Shown here piece by piece: positions 1 through 10,400 of a DNA stretch of 64,000 bases. The notes below the pieces were generated by a model that was not told where the DNA came from, ran no database searches, and saw nothing but the letters and a program-made list of their open reading frames with translations. A program made the translations under genes and the position numbers. Numbering within the stretch: position 1 is the first letter of the stretch; each line of letters opens with the position of its first letter. The stretch comes from Utricularia gibba (lineage: Eukaryota > Streptophyta > Magnoliopsida > Lamiales > Lentibulariaceae), in NCBI GenBank assembly GCA_002189035.1, contig NEEC01000107.1, positions 1-64,000 of the forward strand, in the 5' to 3' direction.

Positions 1-356
1 AATAAATGCATCACGATTTTCGTCGAATAGGACCCGATTGGGCTCAGGAGTCGAACCGAACCTTGGGTCCGGACGAACTTCCCAACGAAAGCACCCACCA
101 AAAACGACAAGCTTTTCCTTCAGAAACCATGTAGGCAGCTGCCGAAAACCCAACGTTAATAAATGGATCACTTTTTTTCCGGGCTACAAATGACTATGGG
201 CCGAGCCCGACCTGACCTCGCCCGATCCTGGTGCCCCTCGAGAGCGCCTCCTCAAATATAAAGCTTGTGGATGAGAAAACCATTTGGGGTGCTCATGACA
301 TCCTAACTTCAATAAATGCATCACGATTTTCGTCGAATAGGACCCGATTGGGCTCA

Positions 357-367
357 GGAGTCGAACC
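357..367 (-). promoter_or_regulatory. Pol III B-box-like motif (example; once per standard monomer)
   Basis: On the minus strand this reads GGTTCGACTCC, a full match to the general Pol III B box (GGTTCGANNCC) bound by TFIIIC in tRNA genes. It also occurs at 47-57 and in most monomers. Copies reading GTCGAACGAACC or GTCGAACAGAACC lose only the first G. No convincing A box lies at tRNA-like distance upstream on that strand, and no cloverleaf can be drawn, so it is not a tRNA gene. In an array of this size a chance match fixed by homogenisation is the simplest reading; a TFIIIC-binding role is speculative. Confidence 0.25.
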
Positions 368-418
368 GAACCTTGGGTCCGGACGAACTTCCCAACGAAA
401 GCACCCACCAAAAACGAC

Positions 419-574
419 AAGCTTTTCCTTCAGAAACCATGTAGGCAGCTGCCGAAAACCCAACGTTAATAAATGGATCACTTTTTTTCCCCGGGCTACA
501 AATGACTATGGGCCCGAGCCCGACCCGACCTCCGGCCCGATCCTGGTGCCCCTCGAGAGCGCCTCCTCAAATAT
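419..574 (+). repeat. Half-unit H1 of the monomer (example)
   Basis: This 156-bp half runs from AAGCTT to just before the next AAGCTT. Its landmarks, as offsets from the HindIII site, are AGAAACCAT at 13, AATAAATGGATCAC at 49, GGGC at 91, CGACCCGACCT at 102 and AGCGCCTCC at 139. H2 has the matching landmarks at 13, 50, 89, 101 and 139. H1 alone holds the perfect 10-bp palindrome GGCAGCTGCC, the T7 run and the XhoI site. Its GC block, between GGGCCCGA and CCTCCGG, is the most variable piece of the monomer. Confidence 0.85.
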
Positions 575-732
575 AAGCTTGTGGATGAGAAAACCATTTG
601 GGGTGCTCATGACATCCTAACTTCAATAAATGCATCACGATTTTCGTCGAATAGGACCCGATTGGGCTCAGGAGTCGAACCGAACCTTGGGTCCGGACGA
701 AGTTCCCAACGAAAGCACCCACCAAAAACGAC
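575..732 (+). repeat. Half-unit H2 of the monomer (example)
   Basis: This 158-bp half is a diverged paralogue of H1. It begins AAGCTTGTGGATGAG, followed by AGAAAACCAT (588-597), AATAAATGCATCAC (625-638), GGGC (664), CGAACCGAACCT (676-687) and AGCACCCACC (714-723). The five blocks are colinear with those in H1. Hand alignment needs only a few gaps and gives about 55-60 % identical positions, which is an estimate by eye. H2 alone holds the NsiI site, the odd palindrome TTCGTCGAA and the minus-strand B-box-like motif. This copy has GACGAAGTT where most early copies read GACGAACTT. Confidence 0.85.
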
Positions 733-3700
733 AAGCTTTTCCTTCAGAAACCATGTAGGCAGCTGCCGAAAACCCAACGTTAATAAATGGATCACTTTTT
801 TTGCCGGGCTACAAATGACTATGGGCCCGAGCCCGACCCGACCTCCGGCCCGATCCTGGTGCCCTCGAGAGCGCCTCCTCAAATATAAAGCTTGTGGATG
901 AGAAAACCATTTGGGGTGCTCATGACATCCTAACTTCAATAAATGCATCACGATTTTCGTCGAATAGGACCCGATTGGGCTCAGGAGTCGAACCGAACCT
1001 TGGGTCCGGACGAACTTCCCAACGAAAGCACCCAACCAAAAACGACAAGCTTTTCCTTCAGAAACCATGTAGCAGCTGCCGAAAACCCAACGTTAATAAA
1101 TGGATCACTTTTTTTGGGCTACAAATGACTATGGGCCCGAGCCGACCCGACCTCCGGCCCGATCCTGGTGCCCCTCGAGAGCGCCTCCTCAAATATAAAG
1201 CTTGTGGATGAGAAAACCATTTGGGGTGCTCATGACATCCTAACTTCAATAAATGCATCACGATTTTCGTCGAATAGGACCCGATTGGGCTCAGGAGTCG
1301 AACCGAACCTTGGGTCCGGACGAACTTCCCAACGAAAGCACCCACCAAAAACGACAAGCTTTTCCTTCAGAAACCATGTAGGCAGCTGCCGAAAACCCAA
1401 CGTTAATAAATGGATCACTTTTTTTGCCGGGCTACAAATGACTATGGGCCGAGCCCGACCGACCTCCGGCCCGATCCTGGTGCCTCGAGAGCGCCTCCTC
1501 AAATATAAAGCTTGTGGATGAGAAAACCATTTGGGGTGCTCATGACATCCTAACTTCAATAAATGCATCACGATTTTCGTCGAATAGGACCCGATTGGGC
1601 TCAGGAGTCGAACCGAACCTTGGGTCCGGACGAACTTCCCAACGAAAGCACCCAACCAAAAAACGACAAGCTTTTCCTTCAGAAACCATGTAGCAGCTGC
1701 CGAAAACCCAACGTTAATAAATGGATCACTTTTTTTGCCGGGCTACAAATGACTATGGGCCCGAGCCCGACCCGACCTCCGGCCCGATCCTGGTGCCCCT
1801 CGAGCGCCTCCTCAAATATAAAGCTTGTGGATGAGAAAACCATTTGGGGTGCTCATGACATCCTAACTTCAATAAATGCATCACGATTTTCGTCGAATAG
1901 GACCCGATTGGGCTCAGGAGTCGAACCGAACCTTGGGTCCGGACGAACTTCCCAACGAAAGCACCCACCAAAAACGACAAGCTTTTCCTTCAGAAACCAT
2001 GTAGGCAGCTGCCGAAAACCCAACGTTAATAAATGGATCACTTTTTTTCCCGGGCTACAAATGACTATGGGCCCGAGCGACGACCTCCGGCCCGATCCTG
2101 GTGCCCCTCGAGAGCGCCTCCTCAAATAAAAAGCTTGTGGATGAGAAAACCATTTGGGGTGCTCATGACATCCTAACTTCAATAAATGCATCACGATTTT
2201 CGTCGAATAGGACCCGATTGGGCTCAGGAGTCGAACCGAACCTTGGGTCCGGACGAACTTCCCAACGAAAGCACCCACCAAAAACGACAAGCTTTTCCTT
2301 CAGAAACCATGTAGGCAGCTGCCGAAAACCCAACGTTAATAAATGGATCACTTTTTTTCCCGGGCTACAAATGACTATGGGCCCGAGCCCGACCCGACCT
2401 CCGGCCCGATCCTGGTGCCCCTCGAGAGCGCCTCCTCAAATATAAAGCTTGTGGATGAGAAAACCATTTGGGGTGCTCATGACATCCTAACTTCAAAAAA
2501 ATGCATCACGATTTTCGTCGAATAGGACCCGATTGGGCTCAGGAGTCGAAGAACCTTGGGTCCGGACGAACTTCCCAACGAAAGCACCCACCAAAAACGA
2601 CAAGCTTTTCCTTCAGAAACCATGTAGGCAGCTGCCGAAAACCCAACGTTAATAAATGGATCACTTTTTTTCCCGGGCTACAAATGACTATGGGCCCGAG
2701 CCCGACCCGACCTCCGGCCCGATCCTGGTGCCCCTCGAGAGCGCCTCCTCAAATATAAAGCTTGTGGATGAGAAAACCATTTGGGGTGCTCATGACATCC
2801 TAACTTCAATAAATGCATCACGATTTTCGTCGAATAGGACCCGATTGGGCTCAGGAGTCGAACCGAACCTTGGGTCCGGACGAACTTCCCAATGAAAGCA
2901 CCCACCAAAAACGACAAGCTTTTCCTTCAGAAACCATGTAGGCAGCTGCCGAAAACCCAACGTTAATAAATGGATCACTTTTTTGCCGGGCTACAAATGA
3001 CTATGGGCCCGAGACGACCTCCGGCCCGATCCTGGTGCCCCTCGAGAGCGCCTCCTCAAATAAAAAGCTTGTGGATGAGAAAACCATTTGGGGTGCTCAT
3101 GACATCCTAACTTCAATAAATGCATCACGATTTTCGTCGAATAGGACCCGATTGGGCTCAGGAGTCGAACCGAACCTTGGGTCCGGACGAACTTCCCAAC
3201 GAAAGCACCCACCAAAAACGACAAGCTTTTCCTTCAGAAACCATGTAGGCAGCTGCCGAAAACCCAACGTTAATAAATGGATCACTTTTTTTGCCGGGCT
3301 ACAAATGACTATGGGCCCGAGCCCGACCCGACCTCCGGCCCGATCCTGGTGCCCCTCGAGAGCGCCTCCTCAAATATAAAGCTTGTGGATGAGAAAACCA
3401 TTTGGGGTGCTCATGACATCCTAACTTCAATAAATGCATCACGATTTTCGTCGAATAGGACCCGATTGGGCTCAGGAGTCGAACCGAACCTTGGGTCCGG
3501 ACGAACTTCCCAACGAAAGCACCCACCAAAAACGACAAGCTTTTCCTTCAGAAACCATGTAGGCAGCTGCCGAAAACCAACGTTAATAAATGGATCACTT
3601 TTTTTGCCGGGCTACAAATGACTATGGGCCCGAGCCCGACCCGACCTCCGCCCCGATCCTGGTGCCCCTCGAGAGCGCCTCCTCAAATATAAAGCTGTGG

Positions 3701-6700
3701 ATGAGAAAACCATTTGGGGTGCTCATGACATCCTAACTTCAATAAATGCATCACGATTTTCGTCGAATAGGACCCGATTGGGCTCAGGAGTCGAACCGAA
3801 CCTTGGGTCGGACGAACTTCCCAACGAAAGCACCCACCAAAAAACGACAAGCTTTTCCTTCAGAAACCATGTAGGCAGCTGCCGAAAACCCAACGTTAAT
3901 AAATGGATCACTTTTTTTGCCGGCTACAAATGACTATGGGCCCGAGCCCGACCCGACCTCCGGCCCGATCCTGGTGCCCCTCGAGAGCGCCTCCTCAAAT
4001 AAAAAGCTGTGGGAGAAAACCATTTGGGGTGCTCATGACATCCTAACTTCAATAAATGCATCACGATTTTCGTCGAATAGGACCCGATTGGGCTCAGGAG
4101 TCGAACAGAAACCTTGGGTCCGGATGAACTTCCCAACGAAAGCACCCACCAAAAACGACAAGCTTTTCCTTCAGAAACCATGTAGGCAGCTGCCGAAAAC
4201 CCAACGTTAATAAATGGATCACTTTTTTTGCCGGGCTACAAATGACTATGGGCCCGAGCCCGACCGACCTCCGCCCGATCCTGGTGCCCCTCGAGAGCGC
4301 CTCCTCAAATAAAAGCTTGTGGATGAGAAAACCATTTGGGGTGCTCATGACATCCTAACTTCAATAAATGCATCACGATTTTCGTCGAATAGGACCCGAT
4401 TGGGCTCAGGAGTCGAACCGAACCTTGGGTCCGGACGAACTTCCCAACGAAAGCACCCAACCAAAAACGACAAGCTTTTCCTTCAGAAACCATGTAGGCA
4501 GCTGCCGAAAACCCAACGTTAATAAATGGATCACTTTTTTTGCCGGGCTACAAATGACTATGGGCCCGAGCCGACCCGACCTCCGGCCCGATCCTGGTGC
4601 CCCTCGAGAGCGCCTCAAATAAAAAGCTGTGGTTGAGAAAACCATTTGGGGTGCTCATGACATCCTAACTTCAATAAATGCATCACGATTTTCGTCGAAT
4701 AGGACCCGATTGGGCTCAGGAGTCGAACCGAACCTTGGGTCCGGACGAACTTCCCAACGAAAGCACCCACCCAAAAACGACAAGCTTTTCCTTCAGAAAC
4801 CATGTAGGCAGCTGCCGAAAACCCAACGTTAATAAATGGATCACTTTTTTTCCCGGGCTACAAATGACTATGGGCCCGAGCCCGACCGACCTCCGGCCCG
4901 ATCCTGGTGCCCCTCGAGAGCGCCTCCTCAAATAAAGCTTGTGGATGAGAAAACCATTTGGGGTGCTCATGACATCCTAACTTCAATAAATGCATCACGA
5001 TTTTCGTCGAATAGGACCCGATTGGGCTCAGGAGTCGAACCGAACCTTGGGTCCGGACGAACTTCCCAACGAAAGCACCCACCAAAAACGACAAGCTTTT
5101 CCTTCAGAAACCATGTAGGCAGCTGCCGAAAACCCAACGTTAATAAATGGATCACTTTTTTTGCCGGGCTACAAATGACTATGGGCCCGAGCCCGACCCG
5201 ACCTCCGGCCCGATCCTGGTGCCCCTCGAGAGCGCCTCCTCAAATATAAAGCTTGTGGATGAGAAAACCATTTGGGGTGCTCATGACATCCTAACTTCAA
5301 TAAATGCATCACGATTTTCGTCGAATAGGACCCGATTGGGCTCAGGAGTCGAACCGAACCTTGGGTCCGGACGAACTTCCCAACGAAAGCACCCACCAAA
5401 AACGACAAGCTTTTCCTTCAGAAACCATGTAGGCAGCTGCCGAAAACCCAACGTTAATAAATGGATCACTTTTTTTCCGGGCTACAAATGACTATGGGCC
5501 CGAGCCCGACCGACCTCCGGCCCGATCCTGGTGCCCCTCGAGAGCGCCTCCTCAAATATAAAGCTTGTGGATGAGAAAACCATTTGGGGTGCTCATGACA
5601 TCCTAACTTCAATAAATGCATCACGATTTTCGTCGAATAGGACCCGATTGGGCTCAGGAGTCGAACCGAACCTTGGGTCCGGACGAACTTCCCAACGAAA
5701 GCACCCAACCAAAAACGACAAGCTTTTCCTTCAGAAACCATGTACAGCTGCCGAAAACCCAACGTTAATAAATGGATCACTTTTTTTCCCGGGCTACAAA
5801 TGACTATGGGCCCGAGCCCGACCCGACCTCCGGCCCGATCCTGGTGCCCCTCGAGAGCGCCTCCTCAAATATAAAGCTTGTGGATGAGAAAACCATTTGG
5901 GGTGCTCATGACATCCTAACTTCAATAAATGCATCACGATTTTCGTCGAATAGGACCCGATTGGGCTCAGGAGTCGAACCGAACCTTGGGTCCGGACGAA
6001 CTTCCCAACGAAAGCACCCAACCAAAAACGACAAGCTTTTCCTTCAGAAACCATGTAGGCAGCTGCCGAAAACCCAACGTTAATAAATGGATCACTTTTT
6101 TTGCCGGGCTACAAATGACTATGGGCCCGAGCCGACCCGACCTCCGGCCCGATCCTGGTGCCCCTCGAGAGCGCCTCCTCAAATATAAAGCTTGTGGATG
6201 AGAAAACCATTTGGGGTGCTCATGACATCCTAACTTCAATAAATGCATCACGATTTTCGTCGAATAGGACCCGATTGGGCTCAGGAGTCGAACCGAACCT
6301 TGGGTCCGGACGAACTTCCCAACGAAAGCACCCAACCAAAAACGACAAGCTTTTCCTTCAGAAACCATGTAGGCAGCTGCCGAAAACCCAACGTTAATAA
6401 ATGGATCACTTTTTTTCCCGGGCTACAAATGACTATGGGCCCGAGCCGACCGACCTCCGGCCCGATCCTGGCCCCTCGAGAGCGCCTCCTCAAATAAAAA
6501 GCTTGTGGTTGAGAAAACCATTTGGGGTGCTCATGACATCCTAACTTCAATAAATGCATCACGATTTTCGTCGAATAGGACCCGATTGGGCTCAGGAGTC
6601 GAACCGAACCTTGGGTCCGGACGAACTTCCCAACGAAAGCACCCACCAAAAAACGACAAGCTTTTCCTTCAGAAACCATGTAGGCAGCTGCCGAAAACCC

Positions 6701-7176
6701 AACGTTAATAAATGGATCACTTTTTTTCCCGGGCTACAAATGACTATGGCCCGAGCCCGACCGACCTCCGGCCCGATCCTGGTGCCCCTCGAGAGCGCCT
6801 CCTCAAATATAAAGCTTGTGGATGAGAAAACCATTTGGGGTGCTCATGACATCCTAACTTCAATAAATGCATCACGATTTTCGTCGAATAGGACCCGATT
6901 GGGCTCAGGAGTCGAACCGAACCTTGGGTCCGGACGAACTTCCCAACGAAAGCACCCACCCAAAAACGACAAGCTTTTCCTTCAGAAACCATGTAGGCAG
7001 CTGCCGAAAACCCAACGTTAATAAATGGATCACTTTTTTTCCCCGGGCTACAAATGACTATGGGCCCGAGCCCGACCCGACCTCCGGCCCGATCCTGGTG
7101 CCCCTCGAGAGCGCTCCTCAAATATAAAGCTTGTGGATGAGAAAACCATTTGGGGTGCTCATGACATCCTAACTTC

Positions 7177-7458
7177 AATAAATGCATCACGATTTTCGTC
7201 GAATAGGACCCGATTGGGCTCAGGAGTCGAACCGAACCTTGGGTCCGGACGAACTTCCCAACGAAAGCACCCAACCAAAAACGACAAGCTTTTCCTTCAG
7301 AAACCATGTAGGCAGCTGCCGAAAACCCAACGTTAATAAATGGATCACTTTTTTTGCCCGGACCCTCCGCCCGATCCTGTGCCCCTCGAGAGCGCCTCCT
7401 CAAATATAAAGCTTGTGGATGAGAAAACCATTTGGGGTGCTCATGACATCCTAACTTC
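7177..7458 (+). repeat. Short monomer (282 bp) with a deletion in the GC block
   Basis: After the T7 run this copy passes from TTGCCCGG directly to ACCCTCCGCCCG. It lacks about 30 bp, including ACAAATGACTATGG. The breakpoints lie within repeated CCCGG/CCCGA words, which fits slippage or a short-homology deletion. The flanking monomers are normal. Confidence 0.85.
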
Positions 7459-10400
7459 AATAAATGCATCACGATTTTCGTCGAATAGGACCCGATTGGG
7501 CTCAGGAGTCGAACCGAACCTTGGGTCCGGATGAACTTCCCAACGAAAGCACCCCAAAAAAAGACAAGCTTTTCCTTCAGAAACCATGTAGGCAGCTGCC
7601 GAAAACCCAACGTTAATAAATGGATCACTTTTTTTGCCGGGCTACAAATGACTATGGGCCCGAGTTCGACCCGACCTCCGGCCCGATCCTGTGCCCCTCG
7701 AGAGCGCCTCCTCAAATAAAAAGCTGTGGTTGAGAAACCATTTGGGGTGCTCATGACATCCTAACTTCAAATAAATGCATCACGATTTTCGTCGAATAGG
7801 ACCCGATTGGGCTCAGGAGTCGAACCGAACCTTGGGTCCGGATGAACTTCCCAAAAAGCACCCAAAAAAAACGACAAGCTTTTCCTTCAGAAACCATGTA
7901 GGCAGCTGCCGAAAACCCAACGTTAATAAATGGATCACTTTTTTTGCCGGGCTACAAATGACTATGGGCCCGAGACCCGACCTCCGGCCCGATCCTGGTG
8001 CCCCGAGAGCGCCTCCTCAAATATAAAGCTTGTGGATGAGAAAACCATTTGGGGTGCTCATGACATCCTAACTTCAATAAATGCATCACGATTTTCGTCG
8101 AATAGGACCCGATTGGGCTCAGGAGTCGAACCGAACCTTGGGTCCGGACGAACTTCCCAACGAAAGCACCCACCAAAAAACGACAAGCTTTTCCTTCAGA
8201 AACCATGTAGGCAGCTGCCGAAAACCCAACGTTAATAAATGGATCACTTTTTTTTTCCCGGGCTACAAATGACTATGGGCCCGAGCCGACCCGACCTCCG
8301 GCCCGATCCTGGTGCCCCTCGAGAGCGCCTCCTCAAATAAAAAGCTTGTGGATGAGAAAACCATTTGGGGTGCTCATGACATCCTAACTTCAATAAATGC
8401 ATCACGATTTTCGTCGAATAGGACCCGATTGGGCTCAGGAGTCGAACCGAACCTTGGGTCCGGACGAACTTCCCGAAAGCACCCAACCAAAAACGACAAG
8501 CTTTTCCTTCAGAAACCATGTAGGCAGCTGCCGAAAACCCAACGTTAATAAATGGATCACTTTTTTTCCGGGCTACAAATGACTATGGGCCCGAGCCCGA
8601 CCCGACCTCCGGCCCGATCCTGGTGCCCCTCGAGAGCGCCTCCTCAAATATAAAGCTTGTGGATGAGAAAACCATTTGGGGTGCTCATGACATCCTAACT
8701 TCAATAAATGCATCACGATTTTCGTCGAATAGGACCCGATTGGGCTCAGGAGTCGAACCGAACCTTGGGTCCGGACGAACTTCCCAACGAAAGCACCCAC
8801 CAAAAACGACAAGCTTTTCCTTCAGAAACCATGTAGGCAGCTGCCGAAAACCCAACGTTAATAAATGGATCACTTTTTTTCCCGGGCTACAAATGACTAT
8901 GGGCCCGAGCCCGACCCGACCTCCGGCCCGATCCTGGTGCCCCTCGAGAGCGCCTCCTCAAATATAAAGCTTGTGGATGAGAAAACCATTTGGGGTGCTC
9001 ATGACATCCTAACTTCAATAAATGCATCACGATTTTCGTCGAATAGGACCCGATTGGGCTCAGGAGTCGAACCGAACCTTGGGTCCGGACGAATTCCCAA
9101 CGAAAGCACCCACCAAAAACGACAAGCTTTTCCTTCAGAAACCATGTAGGCAGCTGCCGAAAACCCAACGTTAATAAATGGATCACTTTTTTTGCCGGGC
9201 TACAAATGACTATGGGCCCGAGCGACCGACCTCCGGCCCGATCCTGTGCCCCTCGAGAGCGCCTCCTCAAATAAAAGCTTGTGGATGAGAAAACCATTTG
9301 GGGTGCTCATGACATCCTAACTTCAATAAATGCATCACGATTTTCGTCGAATAGGACCCGATTGGGCTCAGGAGTCGAACGAACCTTGGGTCCGGACGAA
9401 CTTCCCAACGAAAGCACCCACCAAAAACGACAAGCTTTTCCTTCAGAAACCATGTAGCAGCTGCCGAAAACCCCAACGTTAATAAATGGATCACTTTTTT
9501 TGCCGGGCTACAAATGACTATGGGCCCGAGCCCGACCCGACCTCCGGCCCGATCCTGGTGCCCTCGAGAGCGCCTCCTCAAATATAAAGCTTGTGGATGA
9601 GAAAACCATTTGGGGTGCTCATGACATCCTAACTTCAATAAATGCATCACGATTTTCGTCGAATAGGACCGATTGGGCTCAGGAGTCGAACCGAACCTTG
9701 GGTCCGGACGAACTTCCCAACGAAAGCACCCACCAAAAAACGACAAGCTTTTCCTTCAGAAACCATGTAGGCAGCTGCCGAAAACCCAACGTTAATAAAT
9801 GGATCACTTTTTTTGCCGGGCTACAAATGACTATGGCCCGAGCCCGACCCGACCTCCGGCCCGATCCTGGTGCCCCTCGAGAGCGCCTCCTCAAATATAA
9901 AGCTTGTGGATGAGAAAACCATTTGGGGTGCTCATGACATCCTAACTTCAATAAATGCATCACGATTTTCGTCGAATAGGACCCGATTGGGCTCAGGAGT
10001 CGAACCGAACCTTGGGTCCGGACGAACTTCCCAACGAAAGCACCCACCAAAAACGACAAGCTTTTCCTTCAGAAACCATGTAGGCAGCTGCCGAAAACCC
10101 AACGTTAATAAATGGATCACTTTTTTTGCCGGCTACAAATGACTATGGGCCCGAGCCCGACCCGACCTCCGGCCCGATCCTGGTGCCCCTCGAGAGCGCC
10201 TCCTCAAATAAAAAGCTTGGTTGAGAAAACCATTTGGGGTGCTCATGACATCCTAACTTCAATAAATGCATCACGATTTTCGTCGAATAGGACCGATTGG
10301 GCTCAGGAGTCGAACCGAACCTTGGGTCCGGACGAACTTCCCAACGAAAGCACCCACCCAAAAACGACAAGCTTTTCCTTCAGAAACCATGTAGGCAGCT

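Larger units (their letters stand above)
311..624 (+). repeat. Reference monomer (first complete copy)
   Basis: This 314-bp copy shows the standard order. It starts with AATAAATGCATCACG and TTTTCGTCGAATAGG, then GGGCTCAGGAGTCGAACC, CCTTGGGTCCGGACGAAC and a CACCCACCAAAAACGAC stretch. The first HindIII site (419) follows, then AGAAACCATG, the palindrome GGCAGCTGCC, AATAAATGGATCAC and a T7 run. Next come GGGCTACAAATGACTATGG, a very GC-rich CCCGA/CCGACC block, CTCGAGAGCGCCTCC, an ATATA box, the second HindIII site (575) and GTGCTCATGACATCC. This copy lacks one A before the second HindIII site compared with most others. Base composition alternates sharply between AT-rich cores (AATAAATG plus T tract) and GC-rich blocks. 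Confidence 0.97.

Noticed and set aside
329-346. CENP-B box at TTTTCGTCGAATAGGACC
   Set aside because: TTCG and the following A fit, but the final CGGG of the box is GGAC here, so the key bases do not match.
357-400. tRNA gene or tRNA-derived SINE suggested by the B-box match
   Set aside because: There is no A box at the right distance, no cloverleaf, and no poly(A) or T tail with target-site duplications. The motif is kept only as a possible TFIIIC site.
500-525. Hairpin CGGGCT / AGCCCG and stem GGACCC / GGGTCC as functional RNA structures
   Set aside because: Stems are only 6 bp with loops of 19 and 33 bases, and they are disrupted in many copies without compensating changes.
6744-7754. 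Longest open frame, 336 codons on the minus strand
   Set aside because: It is the same ~104-residue translation repeated across three monomers. It arises because 312 is a multiple of three and is lost wherever a monomer gains or loses a base. Similar frames occur on both strands in every domain, with no start context and no recognisable domain.
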